Shown: positions 45,140-53,735 of the stretch, piece by piece
Numbering within the stretch: the first letter of the stretch is position 1
Layout: the number at the start of each line of letters is the position of its first letter
Assembly: GCF_014646235.1 (NCBI RefSeq)
Contig: NZ_BMNB01000013.1
Location: 1-64,000 of the forward strand
Source of the DNA: Micromonospora sonchi
GTDB lineage: Bacteria; Actinomycetota; Actinomycetes; Mycobacteriales; Micromonosporaceae
Direction: 5' to 3'
DNA length: 64,000 nt
The notes under the pieces: generated by a model
Databases searched by the model: none
The model's input: only the letters and a program-made list of their open reading frames with translations
Told to the model about the DNA's origin: nothing
Made by a program: the position numbers and the translations under genes

Positions 45140-45539
45140 GCTGCGGACCGCCCGGTCGACGAGGACCAACGCCGGCCCGGGCCGGCTGCTGATCGCGGTG
45201 TACCTGCTCTTCGCGATCGCCGCCACCAGCCGGGCCGGTCTGCAGATCGCCACGAGGTTCGGCGAGGCGCCGCTGGCGTACCTCCTCTCCGCGCTCGCCG
45301 CGGTGGTCTACATCGTGGCGGCGGTGGGCCTGGCCCGGGCCGGCCACGCGGGCCGCCGCGTCGCCTTCGCCTGCTGCACCGTGGAACTGGTCGGCGTGGT
45401 CGGGATCGGCGCATTCAGCCTCGTCCGGCCCGATCTCTTCCCCGACGAGACGGTCTGGTCCGGCTTCGGCAGCGGCTACGGCTACATCCCGCTGCTGCTC
45501 CCGATCCTCGGCCTGGCCTGGCTCGCGAAGACCCGGTAA
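45132..45539 (+). CDS. small membrane protein, four helices
   Basis: This 135-residue protein of unknown function has helices GRLLIAVYLLFAIAATSRAG, PLAYLLSALAAVVYIVAAVGL, VAFACCTVELVGVVGIGAF and YIPLLLPILGLAWLAK. GTG at 45132 lies inside the end of the preceding gene. Its TAA stop is the TAA of a half-copy of the window's GGGCCC repeat, so the repeat sets the C-terminus (KTR). With its neighbour it may form a hetero-oligomeric membrane complex. Confidence 0.7.
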   Translation: MAELRTARSTRTNAGPGRLLIAVYLLFAIAATSRAGLQIATRFGEAPLAYLLSALAAVVYIVAAVGLARAGHAGRRVAFACCTVELVGVVGIGAFSLVRPDLFPDETVWSGFGSGYGYIPLLLPILGLAWLAKTR

Positions 45540-45558
45540 GGAAGGGCCCCTTCTTAAC
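45536..45558 (-). repeat. half-copy of the GGGGCCC repeat
   Basis: A single module, GTTAAGAAGGGGCCCTTCCT on the minus strand, lacks the second module present in the 55-bp copies. It is nearly palindromic and could form a short stem. It supplies the stop of the preceding gene. Confidence 0.7.
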
Positions 45559-45611
45559 AATCAGCACCCGTCCGCCGCCGCGGGCCACCACAGGCCGCGC
45601 GGGAGGGGTGG

Positions 45612-47255
45612 TCAGGAGCGGCGGAGCCGGATCCAGCGGTAACCGAAGCCGGCCAGCTTCAGTTTGTCCAGCTTGCCGACGTCGTCGTAGTTGCGGTCGG
45701 CGAGCACGTCGATGGGCAGGTCCGCCTCGGGCTGGAACAGGCTCAGATCCAGCTCGGCATCGGCGGTACCCAGGTTGTGCAGGAAGACCATCGTGCCGCT
45801 CGGCCCGTCGGCCCGGTGCGCCAGCACGCCCGGGGGCATCGGCACGTCGATGTGGGTGGTGTTGCCGAAGCCGGTCTCCGGCGCCTCCCGGAGCGTACGG
45901 ATCATCCGCTCGAACCAGGCCAGCAGCGAGTTGCGGTCCCGGCGCTGGAGCGTGACGTTGACCTTCCCGTACCCGTACTCGCCCTTTTCGATGACCGGAC
46001 GGAGCAGCTTCTCCGGCTCCGCGCTGGAGAAGCCGTTGTTGGTCTGGCTCGACCACTGCATCGGGGTACGGATCGCCTCCCGCCCGGGCAGCGAGAGATC
46101 CTCGCCCATCCCGATCTCCTCGCCGTAGCGCAGCACCGGCGTGCCGCGCAGCGAGAACTGCAGGGAGTACGCGAGCTCGATGCGCCGCCGGTCGTTACCG
46201 AGCATCGGCGCGAGCCGGCGGCGGATGCCCCGGTCGTAGATGCGCATGTGCTCCTCGGGGCCGAACTGCTCGTACACCTGGTTGCGCTGTTCGGCGGTGA
46301 GCCGCGAGAGATCGATCTCGTCGTGGTTACGCAGGAAGGTGGCCCACTGCCCGCCCTTCGGCAGGGCCGGGGTGTCGCGCAGCGCCTCGATCACCGGTTC
46401 CGGGTCCTGTCGGGCCAGGGCCAGCATCAGCCGCCCGTTGAGCATGAAGTCGAAGAGCATGTGTACCCGGTTCGCCGAGCCGCCACTGTCACCGAAGAAG
46501 GCGGGCAGTTCGTCCGGCTCGACGTTCGCCTCGGCCAGCAGGACCGCGTCACCCCGGCGCCACTGCACGTGCTGGCGCAGCTCGGTGAGGAACTCGAAGT
46601 CCAGCTCCGGGTTCGGGTCACCGGGCTCGGTCCGCTCGATGATGAACGGCACCGCATCCATCCGGAAACCGGAGACCCCGAGCTGGAGCCAGAACGACAT
46701 GATCTTCTTTATCTCGGCGCGTACCGCCGGGTTGGTGGTGTTGAGATCCGGCTGGAACTTGTAGAAACGGTGGTAGTACCACGCCTTGGCGGTCCGGTCG
46801 TAGGTCCACGTCTCGTGCTGCTCGCCGGGGAAGACCATGCCCTGGTGCCGGTCGGTCGGCTCGTGATCGGACCAGACGTACCAGTCGCGGTACGGCGAGT
46901 CCGGCGAGGAGCGCGCGGACTGGAACCACGGATGCTGGTCCGAGGTGTGGTTGACGACCAGGTCGATGATCACCCGGATGCCCCGGTTGCTCGCCTGGTG
47001 CAGCAGTTCGGCGAAGTCGCCGAGGGTGCCGAACCGGGGGTCGATGTTGTAGAAGTCGGTCACGTCGTACCCGTCGTCGTCGTTGGGCGACGGGTGGATG
47101 GGGTGCAACCAGAGGCAGGTCACCCCCAGCCGGGCCAGGTAGTCCAGTCGGCTGATCAGGCCCGGGATGTCGCCGACCCCGTCGCCGTTGGAGTCCGCGT
47201 ACGTGTCGATGTCGAGGCAGTAGACGACCGCCTCCGAGTACCACCTGTCAGACAT
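45612..47255 (-). CDS. trehalose synthase-like GH13 enzyme
   Basis: This 547-residue intracellular alpha-amylase-family protein has the TreS-like opening MSDRWYSEAVVYCLDIDTYADSNGDGVGDI. GH13 catalytic residues are Asp200 (GFRMDAVPF), Glu242 (LLAEANV) and Asp312 (FLRNHDEIDL). TreS enzymes interconvert maltose and trehalose. The protein is some 40-50 residues shorter than typical mycobacterial TreS, and no maltokinase or other GlgE-pathway gene is adjacent, so its sugar may differ. ATG at 47255. Repeat elements stand on both sides of the gene. Confidence 0.82.
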   Translation of the reverse strand: MSDRWYSEAVVYCLDIDTYADSNGDGVGDIPGLISRLDYLARLGVTCLWLHPIHPSPNDDDGYDVTDFYNIDPRFGTLGDFAELLHQASNRGIRVIIDLVVNHTSDQHPWFQSARSSPDSPYRDWYVWSDHEPTDRHQGMVFPGEQHETWTYDRTAKAWYYHRFYKFQPDLNTTNPAVRAEIKKIMSFWLQLGVSGFRMDAVPFIIERTEPGDPNPELDFEFLTELRQHVQWRRGDAVLLAEANVEPDELPAFFGDSGGSANRVHMLFDFMLNGRLMLALARQDPEPVIEALRDTPALPKGGQWATFLRNHDEIDLSRLTAEQRNQVYEQFGPEEHMRIYDRGIRRRLAPMLGNDRRRIELAYSLQFSLRGTPVLRYGEEIGMGEDLSLPGREAIRTPMQWSSQTNNGFSSAEPEKLLRPVIEKGEYGYGKVNVTLQRRDRNSLLAWFERMIRTLREAPETGFGNTTHIDVPMPPGVLAHRADGPSGTMVFLHNLGTADAELDLSLFQPEADLPIDVLADRNYDDVGKLDKLKLAGFGYRWIRLRRS

Positions 47256-47329
47256 GCCCCCGTACCTTCTCCGATCCGGCCCGACGGCAAACGCGCCGTC
47301 GTACCCGAGCGCCGGATCGGCCGACCGGT

Positions 47330-47384
47330 GTTAAGAAGGGGCCCCTGCTCTACCGGAGGCGTTAACAAGGGGCCCCTCCTTACA
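47330..47384 (+). repeat. 55-bp GGGGCCC repeat, copy 3
   Basis: It reads GTTAAGAAGGGGCCCCTGCT, then a spacer, then GGCGTTAACAAGGGGCCCCT and CCTTACA. Here both cores are perfect GGGGCCCC palindromes. It ends 2 nt before the stop codon of the GH16 gene, with the same end facing the stop as at other copies. Confidence 0.88.
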
Positions 47385-47386
47385 CG

Positions 47387-48811
47387 TCAACGGCGGAAGT
47401 GGAACCAGTTGACGTTGACGAAATCGTTGGGCTGGCCGCTGCTGAAGGTGAGGTAGACCGTGCGCCGGCCGGTCACCGAGGAGACGTTGCCGGGCACCGA
47501 ACGCCAGCTCTGCCAACCTCCGGTGTTGGCGATGGCGAAGCTGCCGATCGGGGTGCTGGTCGGGCTGTCCAGCCGGACCTCCACCAGGCCGCTGACGCCG
47601 GCCGCCGCGCCCGAGGCGACCCGGGCCACGAAGTCACGCGGGCCGGGGGAGCCGAACTCCACGTTGTCGAAGCGGACCCAGTCGCCGTTGCGCAGTGCCC
47701 CGATGTTCTGCCCGCCCTCGGCGCAGGCCTCAACGATCACGCCGTTCTGCGCGTTGAACGACTCGGCCTGGATCGTCGCGTACGCGTCCCGCACTCCGCC
47801 CGTCGGCGGCGGCGTGGTCGGGGGCGGGGTGGTCGGTGGGGTGGTGCCGCCGCCACGGCTGTAGACGGCCACGTAGTCGACCAGCATGGGCCGGCCGGGC
47901 ACGGTCGCCGAGGTCGGCGTGGCGCTACCGGCCACGCCGTCCGGGAAGGCGCCGCCCATCGCCACGTTGAGCAGCAGGAAGTAGCCGGCGTGGCTGGTCA
48001 TCTGCGACCAGTACGGCTCGCCGACGCGGGTCTGGCTGACCGTGTGGTAGAGCTGCCCGTCGACGTACCAGCGCAGTTGCTGGGGGCTGACTGAGGCGTC
48101 CCACTCGAAGCGGTAGGTGTGGAACGCCGACTGGCAGGTGCTGCCCGGGCAGGACCGGGAGGCGCCGATGCCGTTGAACTCGTCGCACGGGCCGCCCGGC
48201 GCGACGCCGCAGTGCAGCACGCCCCAGACGGTGTTGAGCCCGTTGACGTTCTCCATCACGTCGAATTCACCGACGCCCGGCCAGTTCTGGTAGTTGCCCC
48301 GGTACGGCGACCCGAGTGCCCAGAACGCCGGCCAGTAGCCGGCCGCGGCCGCGCCGGTGACGTTGGGCATCTGGATCCGGCCCTCGATGGCCAGCACGCC
48401 ACCGGACGGCGGCTTGAAGTTGCTGCGTACGGTCTCGATGCGGGCCGAGGTCCAACGGCCGGCGCTGTCGCGCAGCGGGGTGATCCGCAGGTTGCCGGCG
48501 CCGTCGTGGCTGACGTTGGCGGTGCTGTTGGTGTACGTCTGGATCTCGCCGGTGCCCCAGTTGGGCGGGCCACCCGGGTAGCTGGTGCCGGTGTCGATGA
48601 TCCAGTTGCTGGCCGACGGGAGGGTGTTGGCGGCGCCGGTGAAGTCGTCGCTCCACACCAGGCTCCAGCCGGACGGGGGCGGCGGCACGGCGGCGTCGGC
48701 GGTCGTGGTGAGCCCGGCCAGGCCGGTGGTGACGGCGGTGAGCAGTGCCAGGGCGAGCGGAAGGCGACGTCGGGCGGGCAGGGCGGCGGGTGCCGCCGGG
48801 GCAGGTGCCAT
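47387..48811 (-). CDS. secreted GH16 beta-glucanase with CBM6
   Basis: This 474-residue exported enzyme has a signal peptide (about residues 1-40, ending TTTADA before AVPPPP) and a GH16 domain (about 45-318) with the catalytic signature Glu182-F-Asp184-V-M-Glu187. A Thr/Pro linker spans 322-338, and a C-terminal CBM6 module (YATIQAESFNAQNGVIVE ... VNVNWFHF) follows. The features match endo-beta-1,3-glucanases (laminarinases) that attack fungal or algal glucan. ATG at 48811. An AGAGAGCGCTCTCT palindrome 29 nt upstream suggests LacI-family control. Confidence 0.92.
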   Translation of the reverse strand: MAPAPAAPAALPARRRLPLALALLTAVTTGLAGLTTTADAAVPPPPSGWSLVWSDDFTGAANTLPSASNWIIDTGTSYPGGPPNWGTGEIQTYTNSTANVSHDGAGNLRITPLRDSAGRWTSARIETVRSNFKPPSGGVLAIEGRIQMPNVTGAAAAGYWPAFWALGSPYRGNYQNWPGVGEFDVMENVNGLNTVWGVLHCGVAPGGPCDEFNGIGASRSCPGSTCQSAFHTYRFEWDASVSPQQLRWYVDGQLYHTVSQTRVGEPYWSQMTSHAGYFLLLNVAMGGAFPDGVAGSATPTSATVPGRPMLVDYVAVYSRGGGTTPPTTPPPTTPPPTGGVRDAYATIQAESFNAQNGVIVEACAEGGQNIGALRNGDWVRFDNVEFGSPGPRDFVARVASGAAAGVSGLVEVRLDSPTSTPIGSFAIANTGGWQSWRSVPGNVSSVTGRRTVYLTFSSGQPNDFVNVNWFHFRR

Positions 48812-48840
48812 CGGACTTGCCTCTCTATGGGACGGGGATT

Positions 48841-48854
48841 AGAGAGCGCTCTCT
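48841..48854 (-). promoter_or_regulatory. LacI-family operator upstream of GH16 gene
   Basis: AGAGAGCGCTCTCT is a perfect 14-bp palindrome with the central GAGCGCTC typical of actinobacterial LacI-family operators such as the CebR box (TGGGAGCGCTCCCA). It lies 29 nt upstream of the GH16 start. No LacI-type gene is in the window. Confidence 0.8.
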
Positions 48855-48959
48855 GACGAGTTGTACGTCCCACTCTCGCAGTTGTCAATGTCGATGGACC
48901 GACGCGCGGGGACGACGGGCCGCGCGGCCGGCGTTTCCCGCGCCCGTCACAACGGGTAC

Positions 48960-49692
48960 ATGCCCGGCCGACCGGGCGCGGACGGACCGCACCGGCAGGA
49001 GCGGGAGTTCCAGACCAGCCAGATCGAGATCGGCAGCCCGCCGGGGCTGGCACTCTCCTCGATCCGGCACTCCCTCGCCCTGCTCCGCGCCGCTCTCGCC
49101 GACGCCGCCGAGCGGGCCGACGTACGGCTGCTCGCGATCGGGACCGGCCCGGTCGACGGCCCGGGGCGAGGACACCGGCTACGCCAGTTGGCGCTCGATC
49201 GAGTGGGAACGCTGGCCATCGGTGGCCCCCACCCCGTACCTGGTCAACCATGACCACTACCGCCGGCTGATCAGTCAGCTGATCGGCAGCGGCGTGATGC
49301 TCGACGAGGGGATGCTCTGCTGGTACGCCCGACTGTCGGCCAGGTACCCGACGGTCGAGCTGCGCATCGGGGACGTCTGCCCGACGGTGGACGAGGCGGT
49401 GCTGGTCGGCGCGCACTGGCGGGCCGCGCACGACGGCCTGGAGGGCTCGGCGGTCGACCTGACCACCGGTGAACTTCGGCCGGCGTGGGACGTGCTCTAC
49501 CAGCTGGTCGGGCGGCTCGGGCCGGCCCTGGAGCGGCACGGCGACCACACCGAGGTGACCAGCCTGCTGGAGACGCTGCGCCAGCACGGCACCAGCGCGG
49601 CGCGACAGCGTTCCGCGTACGCCCGCACCGGCCGGGTGGAGGATGTGGTGGCGGACGTGGCGCGACAGACCCGGGGAGAGGCCCCGGGGTGA
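48960..49692 (+). pseudogene. carboxylate-amine ligase (GCS2/YbdK-like), frameshifted and deleted
   Basis: Two frames together resemble the glutamate-cysteine-ligase 2 family. The first (to about 49160) has EFQTSQIEIGSPPGLALSSI and RLLAIGTGPVDG. The second (from about 49164 in the next frame) has EDTGYASWRSIEWERWPSVAPT, LLDEGMLCWYARLSARYPTVEL and GTSAARQRSAYARTG. The family N-terminus with its GVEEE motif and the middle segment that normally carries the G-x-H-V-H motif are missing at the junction. This indicates an N-terminal loss plus an internal deletion with a shift in frame. It is probably dead. Confidence 0.82.
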
Positions 49693-49705
49693 CAGGAGGG
49701 TTGCC

Positions 49706-51076
49706 GTGGCGGAACGGATGATCGTGGTCGGCGGGGACGCCGCCGGGATGGCGACCGCCGCCCAGGCACGACGGCGCCGGGACCGGCACGACCTGGAGAT
49801 CGTCGCGTTCGAACGGGGGCACTTCACCTCGTACTCCGCGTGCGGCATCCCGTACTGGATCAGTGGTCTGGTGCCCGACCGCGAGCAGCTGGTGGCCCGG
49901 GACCCGGCGACCCACCGCGAACAGTTCGACATCGACGTGCGAATCCGGCACGAGGTGACCGCGATCGACCTGGACCGCCGCGAGGTCCTCGCCCGCGACC
50001 TGGACGGCGGCGGCGAGGTCCGCGAGCGCTTCGACACCCTGATGTACGCGGCCGGCGCGGTGCCGATCAAGCCGGACTGGGCGCGGAGCGACATGGCCGG
50101 GGTCTTCGGCGTGCAGACCCTCGACGACGGCACGGCGCTGCGGCAGTGGCTGGACGCCGAGCCGGGGCCCCGACGCGCGGTGGTGGTCGGCGGCGGCTAC
50201 ATCGGCGTCGAGATGGCCGAGGCGCTGGTCCTGCGCGGCCTGTCGGTAACCCTTGTCGAACGCGGCGAGCAGCCGATGTCGACGGTGGATCCGGACATGG
50301 CCCGGCTGGTCACCGAGGCGATGCGCGGGGTGGGCGTCGACATCCGCACCGGAGTGCGGGTCATCGGGCTGTCCGAGCGCGACGGCCGGGTGTCCGGGGT
50401 GGAGACCGACACCGACCCGATCCCGGCCGACCTGGTGGTGCTGGGTCTCGGCGTACGCCCGAACACCGCGCTCGCCGAGGCGGCCGGCCTGCCGCTCGGC
50501 CCCACCGGCGGGATCCGGGTGGACCGCCGGATGCGGGTCACCGGGGTACCCGGAGTGTGGGCCGCCGGGGACTGCGTGGAGACGCTGCACCGGGTCAGCG
50601 GGATGCCGGTGCACGTGCCGCTCGGCACGCACGCCAACAAGCAGGGCCGGGTGGCCGGGATCAACATCGGCGGCGGGTACGCCACCTTCGCCGGGGTGAT
50701 CGGCACCGCCGTGACCAAGGTCTGCGACCTGGAGGTGGGCCGTACCGGGCTGCGCGAGCAGGAGGCCCTGGCCGCCGGCTTCGAGTTCGTCACGGTGATC
50801 GCCGAGTCGACCAACCGGGCCGGCTACTACCCGGGAGCCCGACCGATGACCGTGAAGCTGATCGCCGAACGGACCAGCGGACGGCTGCTCGGAGCGCAGA
50901 TCGTCGGCTGGTCCGAGGCGGCGAAGCGGATCGACACGCTGGCCGTGGCGCTGTGGAACAAGATGACGGTGGACGACATGACCGCGCTGGACCTCGGCTA
51001 CGCCCCGCCGTACGCCCCGGTCTGGGACCCGGTGCTGGTCGCCGCCCGCAAGGCCGTCGACGCGCTCGCCCGCTGA
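49706..51076 (+). CDS. FAD-dependent pyridine nucleotide-disulfide oxidoreductase (CoA-disulfide reductase-like)
   Basis: This 456-residue flavoprotein has the FAD-binding VVGGDAAGMATAAQARRR, the single redox cysteine in FTSYSACGIPYWISG, NAD-binding AVVVGGGYIGVEMAEAL and the second FAD motif GVPGVWAAGDCVE. A C-terminal dimerisation domain is present. One active-site Cys rather than a CxxxxC pair points to the CoA-disulfide reductase/NADH oxidase group. GTG at 49706 follows GGAGGG. It lies 13 nt after the ligase pseudogene and could once have been in its operon. Confidence 0.88.
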   Translation: MAERMIVVGGDAAGMATAAQARRRRDRHDLEIVAFERGHFTSYSACGIPYWISGLVPDREQLVARDPATHREQFDIDVRIRHEVTAIDLDRREVLARDLDGGGEVRERFDTLMYAAGAVPIKPDWARSDMAGVFGVQTLDDGTALRQWLDAEPGPRRAVVVGGGYIGVEMAEALVLRGLSVTLVERGEQPMSTVDPDMARLVTEAMRGVGVDIRTGVRVIGLSERDGRVSGVETDTDPIPADLVVLGLGVRPNTALAEAAGLPLGPTGGIRVDRRMRVTGVPGVWAAGDCVETLHRVSGMPVHVPLGTHANKQGRVAGINIGGGYATFAGVIGTAVTKVCDLEVGRTGLREQEALAAGFEFVTVIAESTNRAGYYPGARPMTVKLIAERTSGRLLGAQIVGWSEAAKRIDTLAVALWNKMTVDDMTALDLGYAPPYAPVWDPVLVAARKAVDALAR

Positions 51077-51123
51077 GCCGCTCGGGATTGTGGCGACCGC
51101 TCGACCTCGACCACAATGCACCG

Positions 51124-52002
51124 GTGAGCGGCGCGCTGCGGATTCCCGACGAGCTGACCTGGTTGCGCGGGATGGCGGGCGGCCCGCAGTGGCTGGCGGA
51201 ACTGCCCGACGGGCTGGCCGCCTGCGCCGCCCGCTGGTCGCTGCGGGTCGGGGCGCCCTTCGGGTACGCCTTCGCCTCGCTGGTGGTGCCGGCCGACCTG
51301 CCGGACGGCACCCGCGCGGTGCTCAAGTTGCAGTTTCCCGACGCGGAGAGCGAGCACGAGGCGACCGCGTTGCGGCGCTGGAACGGCGACGGCGCGGTCC
51401 GGCTGCTCGCCCACGACCCGGGTCGGCGGGCGCTGCTGGTGGAACGCTGCTGTCCCGGCACGCCGCTGCACGCGCTGCCGCTCGACGACGCGCTCGACGT
51501 GGTGGTGGGGCTGCTCCCCCGCCTCTGGGTGCCGGCGGGCCGGCCGTACACGTCGTTGGCCGACGCGGTGGCCGGCTGGGCGACCAACCTGCCGGTCGCC
51601 TGGGAGCGGAACGGCCGGCCGTACGAGCGACGGCTGGTGGACCTGGCGCTCGACCTGCTGACCGGGCTGGCGGGCAGCCAGGGCGAGCAGGTGCTGGTCA
51701 ACCAGGACCTGCACGCCGCCAACGTGCTGCGCGCCGAGCGTGAGCCGTGGCTGGTGATCGACCCGAAGCCGCTGGTCGGTGAGCGCGAGTTCGCGGTGGT
51801 GCCGATGGTGCGCGGCACCGAGCTGGGTCACTCCGCCGCAGCGGTCCGGCGTCGGCTGGACCGGCTCAGCGCGGAGTTGGGGCTGGACCGCGAACGGGTC
51901 CGCGACTGGACCATCGGCCAGACGATGGCCTGGAGCATCGCTGGCGACAAGATCTTCCACGACCACGTCGAGGTGGTCCGTTGGCTGCTCAACGAGGGGT
52001 GA
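51124..52002 (+). CDS. aminoglycoside O-phosphotransferase-like kinase (APH(6) family)
   Basis: This 292-residue protein of the aminoglycoside/hydroxyurea antibiotic resistance kinase family shows RAVLKLQFPDAESEHEATAL (ATP-site Lys and Glu), the catalytic loop VNQDLHAANVL and the metal-binding WLVIDPKPLVGE. Family members phosphorylate streptomycin at O-6, but many homologues have unknown substrates. GTG at 51124 follows the flavoprotein by 47 nt. Its stop is 26 nt from a 55-bp repeat, and a further partial module (52010-52023) lies between. Confidence 0.85.
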   Translation: MSGALRIPDELTWLRGMAGGPQWLAELPDGLAACAARWSLRVGAPFGYAFASLVVPADLPDGTRAVLKLQFPDAESEHEATALRRWNGDGAVRLLAHDPGRRALLVERCCPGTPLHALPLDDALDVVVGLLPRLWVPAGRPYTSLADAVAGWATNLPVAWERNGRPYERRLVDLALDLLTGLAGSQGEQVLVNQDLHAANVLRAEREPWLVIDPKPLVGEREFAVVPMVRGTELGHSAAAVRRRLDRLSAELGLDRERVRDWTIGQTMAWSIAGDKIFHDHVEVVRWLLNEG

Positions 52003-52028
52003 GGGTGCCGCCCTTCCTAACACCAGGT

Positions 52029-52083
52029 GTCAGGAAGGGCCCCCTCCTATACATCAGGCGTTAAAAGGGTGTCCTTTCTTACA
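52029..52083 (+). repeat. 55-bp GGGGCCC repeat, copy 4 (diverged)
   Basis: It reads GTCAGGAAGGGCCCCCTCCT, a spacer, then AGGCGTTAAAAGGGTGTCCT and TTCTTACA. The second core has decayed to GGGTGTCC. A fragment of another module (GCCCTTCCTAACA) precedes it. Its right end supplies the TAA stop of the Nei-type gene, whose last codon is Met, as in the MMPL gene. Confidence 0.8.
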
Positions 52084-52885
52084 TCTGGCAGGTGGGGCAC
52101 CAGTAGAGGTTGCGGGCGGTGATGGTGCCGCGGCTGACCGGGGTGCCGCAGACGTGGCAGGGCTGGCCGGCGCGGCGGTAGACGTACACCTCTCCGCCGT
52201 GCCGGTCGACGCGGGCCGGGCGGCCCATCGCCTCGGGCAGGTGCGCGGCGCGGACGGTGTCGATCCGACCGGTGCCGACGGCGAGCGTCATCAGCTCCAC
52301 CAGGTCGGCCCAGAGCGCGTCCCAACCGGTGCGGTCGAGGTCCCGGCCGGGCAGGGTCGGCGGCAGCCCGGCGCGGAACAGCGCCTCCATCACGAAGATC
52401 AGACCGGTGCCGGCCACCACCGACTGGTCCAGCAGCAGCGCCGCCAGCGGCGTCGAGCTGCGCCGGATCCGGGCGTACGCCTGCTCCGGGTCGGCATCGG
52501 CGCGCAGCGGATCGGGCCCGAGGCGGGCGCGCAACGCCGCCGCCTCGGGCGGGGTGAACAGTTCGCAGGCGGTGGGCCCACGCAGGTCGAGCCAGTGCCC
52601 ATCGCTGCTCAGCCGCAGTCGGATCTGCCCCACCGGCTCGGGCGGCACCCCGACACCGTCGGTGACCTTGCCGTACAGCCCGAGGTGTACGTGCAGAATC
52701 AGCTCACCGGCGTAGTGATGCAGCAGGTGCTTGCCGTACGCCTCGGTGCGCTCCAACACGGTGCCGGAGAGCCGTGCGGCGCCCTCGGCGAACCGGCCCT
52801 GCGGGCTGGCGGCGAGCACCTTGTCCCCGGCGAACAGCTCGGCGTGCCGGGCCGCCAGGCGATGGATGGTGTGTCCCTCTGGCAC
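52079..52885 (-). CDS. Fpg/Nei-family DNA glycosylase (Nei2-like)
   Basis: This 268-residue base-excision repair enzyme removes oxidised bases and nicks the abasic site. I chose GTG at 52885 because it places the catalytic proline directly after the initiator (M-P-E-G-H-T-I-H), which the family requires. An upstream in-frame reading would bury it. The C-terminal zinc finger CHVCGTPVSRGTITARN ... WCPTC is present. The helix-two-turn-helix SVVAGTGLIFVMEALFRAG lies before it. The stop codon comes from a repeat element. Confidence 0.93.
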   Translation of the reverse strand: MPEGHTIHRLAARHAELFAGDKVLAASPQGRFAEGAARLSGTVLERTEAYGKHLLHHYAGELILHVHLGLYGKVTDGVGVPPEPVGQIRLRLSSDGHWLDLRGPTACELFTPPEAAALRARLGPDPLRADADPEQAYARIRRSSTPLAALLLDQSVVAGTGLIFVMEALFRAGLPPTLPGRDLDRTGWDALWADLVELMTLAVGTGRIDTVRAAHLPEAMGRPARVDRHGGEVYVYRRAGQPCHVCGTPVSRGTITARNLYWCPTCQM

Positions 52886-53045
52886 GGCCGCCAAGCTTAG
52901 TGCGACCGGCAATCGGGCCTGCCAGCCGCGCGTGCCCTGGCATGACCGGGTGGTGGGAATTCGGGCGGGGTGTCTGGTTCAATTGCGCGTCGGCCGCGGG
53001 CAAGGTCGGCAGTTGTCGGGCGCAGCGCGACGAGGGCGGTGGGTC

Positions 53046-53735
53046 ATGGCGGATCGGGTGCGTTGCGCGGTGGTGGTCGGCAACAGCGACGGGATCGGGT
53101 TGGCGTTCACCCGCCGGCTACTCGCGGACGGGTGGCGGGTCGCCGGGCTGTCCCGGCGGGAGAACGGAATCAACGTCCCGACGTACGCCCACCACGTCGT
53201 CGACGTGACCGCACCGGACTACCCCGAGGTGCTCGGCAAGGCGGTCGACGCGCTGGGACGGGTGAACCTCTGCGTGTACGCCGCCGGGATCGGTGAGCCG
53301 ATCGACCTGGCCGACCTGAACGCGCAGGCCCACACCTTCGAGGTGAACCTGCTGGGCGCGGTCCGCACGGTGGCCACGGTGGTGCCGAGCATGGTGGCCG
53401 CCGGTGAGGGACATTTCATCGGGCTGTCCAGCCTCGCCGACCGGCTGGTCTCCGCCGAGGCACCCGGCTACGCCGGGTCGAAGGCCGGGCTGTCGTCGTA
53501 CCTGATGGGGTTGTCGACGGCGCTGCGCGGGCAGGGTGTGAGCGTAACGACGGTCCGGTTCGGATTCGTGGACACCAAGATGGCCAAGGGCCCCGTGCGC
53601 CCGCTGATGATCCCGGTCGACCGGGCGGTGGAGATCCTGGCCCGATGCGTACGCACCCGCCCCGTCCTGATCTCCCGTCCTCGCCGACTGGCTCTCCTCA
53701 CCGCGGCCCTGGCCCCCTTCACCCGCCCCCGCTGA
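53046..53735 (+). CDS. short-chain dehydrogenase/reductase
   Basis: This 229-residue Rossmann oxidoreductase has VVVGNSDGIGLAFTRRLL (a GxxxGIG-type motif with Asn-Ser), NLCVYAAGIGEP (NAG-like), catalytic Ser in FIGLSSLADRL and Tyr-x-x-x-Lys in GYAGSKAGLSSY. ATG at 53046 is preceded by GAGGGCGGTGGGTC. Substrate unknown. It stands as a single gene. Confidence 0.88.
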   Translation: MADRVRCAVVVGNSDGIGLAFTRRLLADGWRVAGLSRRENGINVPTYAHHVVDVTAPDYPEVLGKAVDALGRVNLCVYAAGIGEPIDLADLNAQAHTFEVNLLGAVRTVATVVPSMVAAGEGHFIGLSSLADRLVSAEAPGYAGSKAGLSSYLMGLSTALRGQGVSVTTVRFGFVDTKMAKGPVRPLMIPVDRAVEILARCVRTRPVLISRPRRLALLTAALAPFTRPR

